From Formosa sp. Hel3_A1_48 (GTDB lineage: Bacteria; Bacteroidota; Bacteroidia; Flavobacteriales; Flavobacteriaceae): DNA of 64,000 nucleotides. A program made the position numbers and the translations under genes. The first letter of the stretch is position 1; the number at the start of each line of letters is the position of its first letter. This document shows positions 9,993 to 21,091 of the stretch, piece by piece. Below the pieces are notes generated by a model, which was not told the DNA's origin, ran no database searches, and saw only the letters and a list, made by a program, of their open reading frames with translations. The DNA lies in contig NZ_CP017259.1 of assembly GCF_001735715.1 (NCBI RefSeq), positions 1,547,501-1,611,500 of the forward strand, given 5' to 3'.

Positions 9993-10445
9993 CTAGAGCA
10001 GTACAGCTACTTTTGCACAAACAAACTCTAAAAATTCTTCATCTTCTTTGGTGAAAGGATTCAAAGTATTGGAGTCAATATCAATTTGCCCGATGTTTTC
10101 TCCATTTACAAATACGGGTATAACGATTTCAGATTTTACGGTCAAGCTACAAGCAATGTAATTGTCTTGCGCTTTTACATCAGGGACTACAAAATTTTTA
10201 TTACTTACGGCTACCTGTCCACAAATTCCTTTGCCAAATGGAATAATTGTATGATCCGTTGCTGAACCAGCATAGGGACCTAATTTGAGCTCTTTCTTAT
10301 CTCCATTTTTAAAATAAAACCCCACCCAATCGTAATAGGGGATTTCCGATTTTAATAACTCGCATATGAGTAGTAATGTTTGCTCAACGTTTTGCGCATT
10401 ATCAACTAACGATTTTACTTTTGATTTTAAACCTCTAAAACTCAT
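9993..10445 (-). CDS. GAF-domain protein, free methionine-(R)-sulfoxide reductase type
   Basis: 150 residues, a single GAF domain without signal peptide. The pattern DWVGFYF, GPYAG, GKGICG (Cys75), DV near 89-90, IAC (Cys99), SEIVIPV matches the fRMsr/YebR family, which reduces free methionine-(R)-sulfoxide with thioredoxin. Cys75 and Cys99 align with two of the three Cys described for YebR; the intermediate one is not seen (Asn-Phe-Val follows at the expected spot). It may be a two-Cys reductase or a plain ligand-binding GAF protein. It stands alone, divergent from the next gene. Confidence 0.75.
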   Translation of the reverse strand: MSFRGLKSKVKSLVDNAQNVEQTLLLICELLKSEIPYYDWVGFYFKNGDKKELKLGPYAGSATDHTIIPFGKGICGQVAVSNKNFVVPDVKAQDNYIACSLTVKSEIVIPVFVNGENIGQIDIDSNTLNPFTKEDEEFLEFVCAKVAVLL

Positions 10446-10714
10446 GTGATAAATTTTGGTAAAAATATTAAATCAATTGAAGACTTGACTCAATGCAAGC
10501 AGTAATTATTGAATGTTTTCTAAAGTTAAAATTGAACAAGCTTCTTTTTCAAATTGAAAATTAATATAATTCCATCTGCTTGAAAAAAACAGACTAACAT
10601 CATACATAGGTTTTGTGTAAAAAAGATAAAGAAATATGTGACCAAATTGAAAAAATTGTGTCTTAAGTGTGGATGATTGTTATTGTTGATGTATTATATG
10701 AAGAATTTTAAACA

Positions 10715-11266
10715 GTGAAAAATAAATTAATCACACTATTGCTAATGATGGCCTCATATTCCTTTGCGCATGATTGTCAAACTCTGGAGGCTGAAAATCA
10801 AACATTGATTAATCAGATTTTAGAACGAAAGCAAGTTGTATGGTTTGAGCCTTTTGAGAACGAATTTCAATCAAATCAAATCAATGTTAAGTTGTTAAAG
10901 GTTGTAGGCGATAAAAAAACTCAAACAGTCAAAATGGATGTGCTTTTTACAAACAAAGGCGTTAACATAGATAAAATGATTACAAAAGTAAAATCTATAA
11001 TTCAGGCTGGTGGCGATGAAGTTCTACTCAATAAAGTTATTTTTGGATCAAAAGAAAATACGAATAGTGGTTATTCAGGGGCATATGTAAAACTTTTGAG
11101 GGATAAGCCGTTAAAATGCACATATATTTTCAAAGGCGTTGTGCCTGAAACAAAAGTTATCATAGCTTTTCCTTTGTCATTTAAATACCACAAAGAAGGA
11201 ACTCAATCCACACAATTTATTGAAGATCGAGTGCTATTCAATGATTTACTAATTGATTGGAAATAA
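10715..11266 (+). CDS. Secreted protein of unknown function
   Basis: 183 residues with a signal peptide (MKNKLITLLLMMASYSFA) cleaved before HDC. Only two Cys are seen in the mature part (near residues 21 and 133). The rest is a beta-rich pattern with no motif I can assign. It precedes the Cys-rich secreted protein and TonB receptor on the same strand, but the 73-bp gap holds its own promoter-like sequence. The 269-bp gap upstream is AT-rich and I see no gene in it. Confidence 0.6.
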   Translation: MKNKLITLLLMMASYSFAHDCQTLEAENQTLINQILERKQVVWFEPFENEFQSNQINVKLLKVVGDKKTQTVKMDVLFTNKGVNIDKMITKVKSIIQAGGDEVLLNKVIFGSKENTNSGYSGAYVKLLRDKPLKCTYIFKGVVPETKVIIAFPLSFKYHKEGTQSTQFIEDRVLFNDLLIDWK

Positions 11267-11327
11267 AATAATTGTCAAAATTCTTATAATTCAAAAGCAT
11301 TAGAATCCCAAGTTTTATAGAAATTCA

Positions 11328-11335
11328 TAACTTTG
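11328..11335 (+). promoter_or_regulatory. Candidate -7 box right before the Cys-rich protein gene
   Basis: TAACTTTG fits TAnnTTTG and ends only 4 bp before the ATG at 11340. If functional, transcription would start at or inside the start codon, implying a leaderless message or a later start. Confidence 0.3.
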
Positions 11336-11339
11336 TAAT

Positions 11340-11753
11340 ATGAAAACAAGTTTATGTTTTAAAATAGCATCTTTATTTATGGCACTCGCCGTGGTGTTGG
11401 CTTCATTTTCTTTCAAGGTAGAAAAGAATCCTTGTCAGCCGTACACGGCTGAAGCCTCCGCTGATTCAGCAATTGAAAGTTGCTGTGGCTTTGTTCGTAC
11501 AATTGATAAAAATTCACAGCTTTTTCAAACCTCTTGTTGTTCAATTCTTGCTATTACAGTCGAAGGGTTTAACGAGTACGAGAAGGCACTCTCGTCGCCA
11601 TTTTCGACACTTTCCTATTTTGTGTTTGAATCAACAATAAGTATTCCAGTTGATTATATTTATAAAAACACGACGAAAGGTTCATACATAACCCATGTTC
11701 CCCCACCTCTCATTACAGATATTCAAGTGAGAGATCAAGTTTTTCTCATCTGA
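11340..11753 (+). CDS. Small exported Cys-rich protein, possibly metal-related
   Basis: 137 residues: a hydrophobic signal-like N-terminus (about 6-26), then two Cys pairs (SCCGFV near 47-49 and TSCCSI near 62-64) plus one further Cys, and a late THVPPPL segment. The HxPPP ending resembles the bacteroidotal HYC_CC_PP family, whose members sit beside TonB receptors of metal loci; the HYC part is not evident, so this is tentative. It lies 97 bp upstream of a TonB receptor followed by an HMA protein, suggesting a role in copper or other soft-metal handling. Confidence 0.55.
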   Translation: MKTSLCFKIASLFMALAVVLASFSFKVEKNPCQPYTAEASADSAIESCCGFVRTIDKNSQLFQTSCCSILAITVEGFNEYEKALSSPFSTLSYFVFESTISIPVDYIYKNTTKGSYITHVPPPLITDIQVRDQVFLI

Positions 11754-11850
11754 TATTGGATTAATTTTCAGTCATCCAAATGATTTTGGATGTTTGTTTA
11801 GTACCGTCTTCTGTACTTAATTTTCTAAAAAATAATCTAAAAAACTTACA

Positions 11851-14100
11851 ATGAAAAATCTTTTTTGCTTCATTTATTTCTTGCCAATTTTCATTTTTGC
11901 CCAAGACAAAATTGAGGGAATAATTATGAGTCCATCATCAGATGGCACACAACTTTCTGTTTCTGGAGCTAATGTTATTTGGAAAGGAACTTCCATTGGT
12001 ACCATTTCAGATTTAGATGGAAATTTCACACTACCCTATAACACCTCGTACAAACAACTAATTATCAGCTATATTGGATATAAAACCGTTACAATAGATG
12101 TTGATGGATCCTCTGATTTCATAAAAGTCATATTGTTGCCTACAGACGATTTAAGTGAGGTCACTATAAAAACGCGAAAAAAAGCGACAGCCACTTCATA
12201 TCTTGCCGCTCAAAATATTATGACTATAAGTAGTGATGAATTGTTAAAAGCGGCTTGTTGTAATCTTTCAGAAAGCTTTGAAACCAATCCGTCCATAGAC
12301 GTAAATTTTTCTGATGCAATTTCTGGAACCAAGCAAATCAAAATGTTGGGTCTTTCCAGTCCCTACATCTTAATTACTACTGAGAACGTGCCCAATGTTA
12401 GAGGCGCAGCCCAGGCTTATGGTCTAAGTTTTATCCCTGGAACTTGGGTAGAAAGTATCCAACTCACAAAAGGTGCTGGAAGTGTTACCAATGGCTTCGA
12501 AAGTATTGTTGGTCAGATTAATGCGGAATTGGTCAAACCATTGACCGACAATAAGCTATTTGTAAATGCATATGGCTCAGTAAATGGACGTCTTGAACTC
12601 AATACACATTTCAATGTTAAGTTGACCGACAAATGGAGTTCTGGAGTATATATACATGCTGACAAACGTGGAGAGAAATTTGATAACAACGATGATTCTT
12701 TTTTAGATCTTCCTGTTGGCAATCAAATTAACATTATGAATAGGTGGCAATACCTCAATACTGAAAAGGGGTTGATTAGCTTTTTAAATATACGTTTTTT
12801 GGACGATCAAAAACAGTCTGGTCAAATTGCTTATAATCCTTCACTCCACAAATACGGAGGCAGTGTTTGGGGAAGCGAAGTGAACACAATACGACATGAG
12901 CTTTCAGCTAAAATTGGCTATGTAAACCCTGAACTTCCATATCAAAGTTTGGGACTTCAAATGGCCTACAGTTATCATAAACAAGATTCTTATTTCGGTA
13001 ATAGGAAATATGACATTGCACACAGAAGTTTTTACTCTAATTTAGTTTACAACTCCATTATAAGCGATTCGCGCCATAAAGTCAAAACAGGAATTAGTTT
13101 CTCACATGACGCTTATGTAGAGTTTGTAAATGCATTTAATTATTCTAGAATAGAAAATTCGCTTGGTGGATTTTTCGAATATTCATTCGATAATTTAGAC
13201 AACCTCAACCTAACAGCTGGAGTACGCGTAGATTACCACAATCTTATGGGGACTTTCGTCACGCCGCGCTTACACGCAAGATATACGCCTTGGGCAAAGT
13301 CCGCTTTGCGCTTTTCTTTTGGCCGTGGAAAACGTTCGGCCAATATTTTTACAGAGAATCAAAAGCTCTTTGCGTCTTCTCGAAGCATCAATATTTTGGA
13401 TAGTAATGGCCCTATTTATGGCTTAAATCCTGAGATTGCATGGAATTACGGAGTATCTTTTTTACAAGGATTTGTGTTGTTTGAACGTAAAGCCGATGTG
13501 GCACTGGATTATTATAAAACAGATTTTCAAAATCAGGTTGTAGTTGATTATGAAACACCAACAGAAGTTAATTTTTATAACCTTGACGGTAATAGTCATG
13601 CGCATAGTTTGCAGTTTGAATTTAACTACACCCCAATCGATCGCTTGGATTTTAAATCTGCATACAAATATTACGATATAAAGACACAATATAACAATGG
13701 TGAATTGGAGCAACCGCTTACCCCAAAGCATCGTATTTTTGCAAATGTGTCCTATCAGTCCAAAGCGACCGATATGGGGCGTCTTTGGAAATTTGACAGT
13801 ACCTTCAATTGGTTGGGCGCGCAACGTTTTCCATCAACAATACAAAGTACTGAAGAATTTCGTTTGCCCAACTATTCACCTTCGTTTTCGACGCTTAATC
13901 TGCAATTAACTAGGGTTTTTTCAGATCAATTCGAGGTTTACATTGGGGGCGAAAATATAACAAATACAAGGCAAAATAATCCTATTTTAAGTCCTGACGA
14001 TCCATTTGGATCAAATTTTGATAGTACTTTTGTGTACGGCCCAATATTTGGAAGCATGTACTATACTGGATTACGATTTAAATTAAATAAAATAAAATAA
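11851..14100 (+). CDS. TonB-dependent receptor, metal-locus type
   Basis: 749 residues with a signal peptide (cleaved after about residue 17, FAQD). It begins with a carboxypeptidase-like regulatory domain (about 20-95, with GTISDLDGNFTLPY), then a plug (about 110-235) and a 22-strand-type outer-membrane barrel. A Cys pair in KAACCNLSESF near residue 135 opens the plug and is typical of receptors paired with heavy-metal-associated proteins. It should import a chelate or metal across the outer membrane with TonB-ExbBD. The HMA gene follows after 5 bp, so they form an operon. The substrate is inferred from context, not shown. Confidence 0.85.
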   Translation: MKNLFCFIYFLPIFIFAQDKIEGIIMSPSSDGTQLSVSGANVIWKGTSIGTISDLDGNFTLPYNTSYKQLIISYIGYKTVTIDVDGSSDFIKVILLPTDDLSEVTIKTRKKATATSYLAAQNIMTISSDELLKAACCNLSESFETNPSIDVNFSDAISGTKQIKMLGLSSPYILITTENVPNVRGAAQAYGLSFIPGTWVESIQLTKGAGSVTNGFESIVGQINAELVKPLTDNKLFVNAYGSVNGRLELNTHFNVKLTDKWSSGVYIHADKRGEKFDNNDDSFLDLPVGNQINIMNRWQYLNTEKGLISFLNIRFLDDQKQSGQIAYNPSLHKYGGSVWGSEVNTIRHELSAKIGYVNPELPYQSLGLQMAYSYHKQDSYFGNRKYDIAHRSFYSNLVYNSIISDSRHKVKTGISFSHDAYVEFVNAFNYSRIENSLGGFFEYSFDNLDNLNLTAGVRVDYHNLMGTFVTPRLHARYTPWAKSALRFSFGRGKRSANIFTENQKLFASSRSINILDSNGPIYGLNPEIAWNYGVSFLQGFVLFERKADVALDYYKTDFQNQVVVDYETPTEVNFYNLDGNSHAHSLQFEFNYTPIDRLDFKSAYKYYDIKTQYNNGELEQPLTPKHRIFANVSYQSKATDMGRLWKFDSTFNWLGAQRFPSTIQSTEEFRLPNYSPSFSTLNLQLTRVFSDQFEVYIGGENITNTRQNNPILSPDDPFGSNFDSTFVYGPIFGSMYYTGLRFKLNKIK

Positions 14101-14105
14101 TAACA

Positions 14106-14465
14106 ATGAAAACAATAAAATATACTATACTATTTACGATGTTAACTTCCATAGGATTTGCGCAAAATAAAAATGCTAAAGCTAACTTTGAAGTCGATGG
14201 TGTTTGCATGATGTGCAAAAAAAGAATTGAAAAAGCTTGCCTTAAGGTTAAAGGGGTTAAATCTGCGGTTTGGAATGTAGAAACTCATAATTTGAATTTG
14301 ATCTTTGATGAACGAAAAGTGGATATAACGACTATTAAGTCAAAAGTAGCTCAAGTCGGTCACGATTCTAAGGGCTTTAAGGCAACCGATGAGGCTTATA
14401 ACGATCTGCATCCGTGTTGTAAGTATCGAGATGAGCAAATCAAGGCTGATCATAAATCAAACTAA
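14106..14465 (+). CDS. Exported heavy-metal-associated (HMA) domain protein
   Basis: 119 residues: signal peptide (first ~19, ending GFAQ), then an HMA ferredoxin-like fold. The metal loop reads VCMMCKKRIE (CxxC near residues 36-39) and is followed by the usual KVKGVKSAVWNVETHNL strand. A second Cys pair (HPCCKYRD) is near the C-terminus. It probably binds copper or a similar soft metal in the periplasm. It lies 5 bp after the TonB receptor gene and is followed directly by a strong terminator. Confidence 0.88.
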   Translation: MKTIKYTILFTMLTSIGFAQNKNAKANFEVDGVCMMCKKRIEKACLKVKGVKSAVWNVETHNLNLIFDERKVDITTIKSKVAQVGHDSKGFKATDEAYNDLHPCCKYRDEQIKADHKSN

Positions 14466-14476
14466 TTTGATTTCAT

Positions 14477-14510
14477 AAAAAAAGCGCTTCAAATGGAAGC
14501 GCTTTTTTTT
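14477..14510. terminator. Bidirectional terminator between HMA gene and groEL
   Basis: Inverted repeat AAGCGCTTC / GAAGCGCTT with a 5-base loop, flanked by A and T tracts on both sides. It can end the metal operon (plus strand) and groES-groEL (minus strand). Confidence 0.9.
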
Positions 14511-14526
14511 ATAGTTTACTTATAAA

Positions 14527-16451
<1,925 letters not shown>

Positions 16452-16530
16452 AATTATTTTTTTAAATTGTTTTCGGATTACTATTTTACTAAAATTATGC
16501 CATTACAACGCAACTGACAAACTTTCAGTG

Positions 16531-16566
16531 AAAAAAAAATGTCAACGCTACGTTGACATTTTTTAA
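16531..16566. terminator. Terminator between secG and groES
   Basis: Perfect 10-bp stem AATGTCAACG / CGTTGACATT with a CTA loop, with nine A on the left and six T on the right. On the minus strand it ends the secG transcript; it would also stop plus-strand transcription. Confidence 0.88.
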
Positions 16567-16580
16567 TGTTTTATTGAGTC

Positions 16581-16925
16581 TTAATTAGACTCTTCATCAG
16601 TCAGAGGAATTGCTTCTGCAGGAAGGTCTTCAGCTGGAACTGTTGTTGTGCTTTCAGGGTCTAAAGCCTTAGATTCTAATTCGGCTTCTGAACCGCCAAT
16701 AGCAATATTAGAAGCTAGGATTAGAGCTAGAAGTAATGTGGCTAATGCCCACGTGCTTTTATCTAAAAAATCTGTAGTTTTTTTTACACCGCCAAGTTGC
16801 TGACCCCCACCACCGCCAAATGATGAAGACAATCCACCGCCTTTAGGGTTTTGTACCATAATCACTACAACTAATAAAAAAGCGACGATGACTATTAATA
16901 TCAAAAATATTGAAAACGTACTCAT
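16581..16925 (-). CDS. secG: Preprotein translocase subunit SecG
   Basis: 114 residues with two hydrophobic segments (about 4-24 and 58-75) joined by the family loop VQNPKGGGLSSSFGGGGGQQ, then an acidic, low-complexity tail typical of flavobacterial SecG. It assists SecYE in protein export. The start overlaps the upstream TPR gene stop by 4 bp, and a terminator follows, so it is last in the miaB to secG run. Confidence 0.94.
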   Translation of the reverse strand: MSTFSIFLILIVIVAFLLVVVIMVQNPKGGGLSSSFGGGGGQQLGGVKKTTDFLDKSTWALATLLLALILASNIAIGGSEAELESKALDPESTTTVPAEDLPAEAIPLTDEESN

Positions 16926-17740
16926 GAGTTTTTATTTTTTTCTTGTAATTTTTTTAATGCTTTAATTTGGTCTGCAAATAAACTACTTTTTTCTGGATAT
17001 TTCAAACTTAAAATAGTGTAGGATTGAATAGCCCTATCGTAGTTTTTCTGCTCCACGTAAATTCGAGCCAAAGTCTCAGTCATCAGTTGTTCAGTCTCTG
17101 GCGCAGTATTTTCAGCTATATTTTTAAAAACCCCATCATTTTGTACTGGTTTTATTTTTGGATTTTTGGCGATAAAGGCGTCTATCAAGTCAAAGTTTTT
17201 ACTTTGTTTGTCGTTTGTCTTGTTTTCTTCATTAGACCGATCAATAGGTTGAACTTTGGTCAATTGAAGCCACTGGGAAAAGGAGTGAGTATCTTTTTTG
17301 TCAAAATCAAGAGGTGTGCCAATGTTAAGCAAGTCCGAAGCATTGCTTTTTGGATGCGCTGAGGCTTGTTGAATTTCAGTTTCCGAATTCAGATTGGCTG
17401 CTAAATTTGAAGATTGATTGGAAATATCTTGAAAATCGCTTACATCCAGCATTTTTATCCCCTCATGATTATTTTTTATTTGCTCAGATGTTGTGTTCTG
17501 TAAAAAGACATCCGAGGTGATAAAGTCAAATAAAATACTGCGATCGGTTGTGTATGCTGCTGTAGTTTTTAATGTTTTGTTGTATTTATAACTGTCACTA
17601 TTTTTAAGGCTTTTTAGGTACAATGCGCGCACAGATTGAAAATAGGGAAACTCCTCAATAATCGATTCAATTGAAGCCATGTGCTTCTTCTTCAGGGCTG
17701 AAGGAGAATGAAGTAGTTTTGTTAAATTCACTGTATTCAT
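16922..17740 (-). CDS. Tetratricopeptide-type protein of unknown function
   Basis: 272 residues, no signal peptide. A helical N-terminal region (about 1-90) contains PYFQSVRALYLKSLK. A long low-complexity, Gln/Asn/Ser-rich linker follows, and the last ~50 residues form one TPR-like unit (ARIYVEQKNYDRAIQSYTILSLKYP in part). Flavobacteria conserve such a gene between lptE and secG. It lies 1 bp after the lptE stop and overlaps secG by 4 bp, suggesting a role linked to envelope protein or LPS traffic. No enzymatic motif is seen. Confidence 0.75.
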   Translation of the reverse strand: MNTVNLTKLLHSPSALKKKHMASIESIIEEFPYFQSVRALYLKSLKNSDSYKYNKTLKTTAAYTTDRSILFDFITSDVFLQNTTSEQIKNNHEGIKMLDVSDFQDISNQSSNLAANLNSETEIQQASAHPKSNASDLLNIGTPLDFDKKDTHSFSQWLQLTKVQPIDRSNEENKTNDKQSKNFDLIDAFIAKNPKIKPVQNDGVFKNIAENTAPETEQLMTETLARIYVEQKNYDRAIQSYTILSLKYPEKSSLFADQIKALKKLQEKNKNS

Positions 17741-17741
17741 A

Positions 17742-18254
17742 CTACCAGTTTGCTAGAGAAGCGTTAATTATATCTTGTGTTAGACGATCATAAATTTCTG
17801 TGATGGCAGTCGTTTTTTGTGCGCCAATGAGCTGAGCGCTTCCTGCATAGTCATAAAAAAATGAAAAGCGCTTTTCAAAATCAGCTTCATCATCATTGGT
17901 ATTTATAAAGCGCACATTGATACTAATGGTCAATCTGTTTTGAGCTGCCGTATTACTAGCGGTAGCCGTGGTTGGCGATATGCGGTATTCTACAATTTCC
18001 CCTTCGTAAATTATATCACCGTTAGATTTAACAAGGTCTAAATTGGTTTGGTTCAGTATTATATCTTGAAGTGCTAGGGTGAAGTCGCGTTCAATTCCTG
18101 GCTCAATGAGGTTAGCCGTGTTTTGAAAATAGTTGACTTGAAAGGTTTTGGTTTCACTATCAATCGAAATACCGGTAAATGAATAAGCACCACAGCCAAA
18201 AAACGTAATAGTTAACCCTAAGAATAAGCCAATGCGTATTGTTTTACAAGTCAT
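17742..18254 (-). CDS. lptE: LptE-family LPS assembly lipoprotein
   Basis: 170 residues. The N-terminus has a hydrophobic signal and lipobox (TFFGC, Cys at about 21) followed by GAYSFTGISI, the hallmark of the bacteroidotal LptE/DUF4369-like assembly factor. In the family it plugs the LptD barrel that inserts LPS into the outer membrane. Its start overlaps the end of the sigma-54 regulator gene by 11 bp, so it is co-transcribed with it. Confidence 0.85.
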   Translation of the reverse strand: MTCKTIRIGLFLGLTITFFGCGAYSFTGISIDSETKTFQVNYFQNTANLIEPGIERDFTLALQDIILNQTNLDLVKSNGDIIYEGEIVEYRISPTTATASNTAAQNRLTISINVRFINTNDDEADFEKRFSFFYDYAGSAQLIGAQKTTAITEIYDRLTQDIINASLANW

Positions 18255-19506
18255 ATTGTTTTATTTTTCGGTACAAAGTGCGCTCAGAAATACCAAGTTC
18301 GTCTGCAGCTAGCTTTCGTTTGCCATTATGTCTTTCCAACGATTTTTTAATCAACTCAATTTCTTTATCGTGTAAAGATAATGTTTCTTCCTCTTCTTCA
18401 ATGTCCTCAATAAAGTCAAATTTTTCTGCAGTATCAATAATTTCGACTGAATGCTCATCAGTATTTGGAGCAGAAAGCGCCAAAACTTGGTCTTCTTGAG
18501 CAGTGCTTGGGGAAGAATCTTCGCTGTAGATTTTTTGAATTAAATGTTCGTTTTTATCCTGAACGTCTTTGTAATTATCGTTTTGCATCAGTTCCATTGT
18601 CAGCTTTTTCAGATCATTTAAATCGCTCTTCATGTCAAAAAGAACTTTGTAGAGAATTTCGCGCTCAGTAGTGAAATCACTCTCTTTTTTATCTTTTTTG
18701 ATGACTGCCGGGAATTGACTTCCAAAATTTGGCAAATAACTTTTAAGTATTGTTACATCTATTGATCTTGAGGGTTCTAGAACTGAAATTTGCTCTGCAA
18801 CATTCCTTAACTGCCTGATATTTCCTGACCAGCGGTAGTTTTGTAACAGTTGAACAGCATTGTCATCCAATCGAATAGTGGGCATTTTATATTTTAATGC
18901 AAAATCACTTGAAAATTTTCTAAACAATAAATGGATGTCTTCTTTTCTTTTTCTAAGTGCTGGAATGGAAATTTCAATGGTACTGAGGCGGTAGTATAAA
19001 TCTTCTCGAAATTTCTCTTTTTCAATGGCTTCAAACATGTTGACGTTTGTAGCTGCCACAATGCGTACATCTGTTTTTTGAACCTTACTTGAACCAACTT
19101 TAATGAATTCTCCATTTTCAAGAACACGCAACAAGCGCACCTGTGTGGTCAGGGGTAGCTCTCCCACTTCATCCAAAAAAATAGTCCCACCATCGGCTAC
19201 TTCAAAATAGCCAGAACGAGTTTGGGTAGCACCAGTAAACGCACCTTTTTCGTGTCCAAAAAGCTCACTATCTATGGTTCCCTCTGGGATTGCACCACAG
19301 TTAACAGCAATGTATTTCCCGTGTTTTCGGTGTGATAACTGGTGTATTATTTTTGGAATCACTTCTTTTCCAACACCACTCTCCCCTGTTACCAAAACAG
19401 AGATATCTGTTGGCGCCACTTGAATTGCTTTTTCAAGAGCACGGTTTAGGCCTTTATCGTTTCCGATAATGGCAAAGCGTTGTTTTATAGATTGGACATT
19501 TTCCAT
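18244..19506 (-). CDS. Sigma-54 interaction-domain transcriptional activator
   Basis: 420 residues: an AAA+ sigma-54 activator domain at about 14-245 with Walker A GESGVGKE (41-48), GAFTGA (88-93) and Walker B GGTIFLDEVG (107-116), then a linker and a C-terminal Fis-type HTH (about 375-420, AADELGISERTLYRKIKQY). There is no N-terminal receiver or sensor domain, so activity would have to be controlled by level or partner proteins. It lies between miaB and lptE in one operon (3 bp after miaB). Target genes are not evident. Confidence 0.92.
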   Translation of the reverse strand: MENVQSIKQRFAIIGNDKGLNRALEKAIQVAPTDISVLVTGESGVGKEVIPKIIHQLSHRKHGKYIAVNCGAIPEGTIDSELFGHEKGAFTGATQTRSGYFEVADGGTIFLDEVGELPLTTQVRLLRVLENGEFIKVGSSKVQKTDVRIVAATNVNMFEAIEKEKFREDLYYRLSTIEISIPALRKRKEDIHLLFRKFSSDFALKYKMPTIRLDDNAVQLLQNYRWSGNIRQLRNVAEQISVLEPSRSIDVTILKSYLPNFGSQFPAVIKKDKKESDFTTEREILYKVLFDMKSDLNDLKKLTMELMQNDNYKDVQDKNEHLIQKIYSEDSSPSTAQEDQVLALSAPNTDEHSVEIIDTAEKFDFIEDIEEEEETLSLHDKEIELIKKSLERHNGKRKLAADELGISERTLYRKIKQYDL

Positions 19507-19509
19507 AGC

Positions 19510-20964
19510 CTACATATTTTTTGAATATCCGATGGCCTTCCCTTTGAGGGTGGCACTTGTGCAATCTTCAACTTTCACCATGACAAAATCACCAATTTTA
19601 TAGTTTTCTTTAGGGAAAACAACAGTAGTGTTTTGCGGGTTTCTTCCTGACCATTCAGAGTCAGATTTCTTAGACGTTTTTTCTATAAGCACCTCAGTTT
19701 CTTGGTTTAAAAATGCTTTACTTCTAATTAGACTGTGTTTTTGCTGGAGTTCAACGACTTCGCTTAATCGTCTTTTTTTCACCTTTTCTGGAATGTCATC
19801 ATCCAGTTTTCGTGCTGCAAGAGTACCTGGGCGTTCTGAGTAGGCAAACATATAACCAAAACTATACTTAACATATTCCATTAGACTCAGTGTGTCTTTA
19901 TGGTCTTCTTCAGTCTCTGTAGGGAAGCCACAGATGATGTCATGTGAAATAGAGCAGTCTGGAAGTAATTTGTTGACGTTATCAATGAGCTCAAAATATT
20001 CGGCACGAGTATGTTGGCGATTCATTTCTTTAAGGATACGATCACTTCCGCTTTGTACGGGAAGGTGAATGTAATTACATATATTATTGTACTTAGCCAT
20101 TGTTTTGATTACATCTAGGGACATGTCTTGCGGATTTGAAGTCGAAAAGCGAAAACGCATTTTTGGTTGAGCTTTAGCGCAAAGTTCTAGTAGAGCTGCA
20201 AAATCAACAGCTGTAGCTTTTTGCAAATCCGATGCTTTAGCAAAGTCTTTTTTCATACCACCTCCGTACCACAAAAAACTATCAACATTTTGTCCTAAAA
20301 GCGTAACTTCTTTAAACCCTCTGTTTGCAAGGTCTTTAATTTCTTCCAAAATACTCTGCGGTTCTCTACTGCGTTCTCGCCCCCTAGTAAAGGGCACCAC
20401 ACAGAATGTACACATATTGTCGCAACCTCTGGTGATGGAAACAAAGGCTGAAACACCATTTGAGTTTAAACGAACTGGGGCAATATCTCCATAAGTTTCG
20501 TCTTTGGATAGAATGACATTTACTGCATTTCTTCCTTCTTCTACCTCAGCTATTAAGTTTGGTAAATCTTTGTATGCATCAGGGCCGACAACAAGATCCA
20601 CAATTTTTTCTTCTTCAAGAAATTTACTTTTTAGTCGTTCTGCCATACAGCCAAGTACACCAACTTTCATTTTTGGATTCTGACGTTTTACTGCATTATA
20701 TTTTTCCAGACGTTTTCGAACGGTTTGCTCTGCTTTGTCACGAATCGAACAGGTATTGACAAGAACTAAGTCTGCGTCTTCGAGTTGAGAAGTTGTGTTA
20801 AAGCCCTCTTTATGCAGAATTGAAGCCACAATCTCACTATCGCTAAAATTCATTTGACAGCCGTAGCTCTCTATATATAGTTTTTTGGTATTATCAGGCT
20901 TTGAGGCTAATTTCAGCGAAGTGCCTTGTTTGTTTTCGTCAATAACGTTCTCCATACTTTTCAT
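19510..20964 (-). CDS. miaB: tRNA methylthiotransferase MiaB
   Basis: 484 residues with the three MiaB parts: UPF0004 domain with cluster Cys36, Cys72 and Cys106; radical-SAM core with CDNMCTFC (Cys181, Cys185, Cys188); and a C-terminal TRAM domain (about 415-480). It adds the 2-methylthio group to N6-isopentenyl-A37 of tRNAs reading UNN codons. Two nearby Met codons (1 and 4) make the exact start uncertain by three codons. First gene of the run that continues to secG. Confidence 0.96.
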   Translation of the reverse strand: MKSMENVIDENKQGTSLKLASKPDNTKKLYIESYGCQMNFSDSEIVASILHKEGFNTTSQLEDADLVLVNTCSIRDKAEQTVRKRLEKYNAVKRQNPKMKVGVLGCMAERLKSKFLEEEKIVDLVVGPDAYKDLPNLIAEVEEGRNAVNVILSKDETYGDIAPVRLNSNGVSAFVSITRGCDNMCTFCVVPFTRGRERSREPQSILEEIKDLANRGFKEVTLLGQNVDSFLWYGGGMKKDFAKASDLQKATAVDFAALLELCAKAQPKMRFRFSTSNPQDMSLDVIKTMAKYNNICNYIHLPVQSGSDRILKEMNRQHTRAEYFELIDNVNKLLPDCSISHDIICGFPTETEEDHKDTLSLMEYVKYSFGYMFAYSERPGTLAARKLDDDIPEKVKKRRLSEVVELQQKHSLIRSKAFLNQETEVLIEKTSKKSDSEWSGRNPQNTTVVFPKENYKIGDFVMVKVEDCTSATLKGKAIGYSKNM

Positions 20965-20990
20965 TTATTCAATCTGGAACAATAAGTAGG

Positions 20991-21022
20991 CAAAGATACA
21001 ATAAATTTCTTTTTATGACAAA
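20991..21022 (-). promoter_or_regulatory. Promoter of the miaB operon
   Basis: On the minus strand TTTG (21022-21019), 20 bp, then TATCTTTG (20998-20991), 26 bp before the miaB ATG. Both boxes match the Bacteroidota consensus TTG/TAnnTTTG, the best-formed promoter I see in the window. Confidence 0.6.
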
Positions 21023-21091
21023 GTGTCATGTTGTATTTACTGAATTTGAATTAAAATTAGTTTTAATTTGATTTTTCTATAAAATTCGACA

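Noticed and set aside
16452-16530. CIRCE heat-shock operator before groES
   Set aside because: No TTAGCACTC-type inverted repeat is present.
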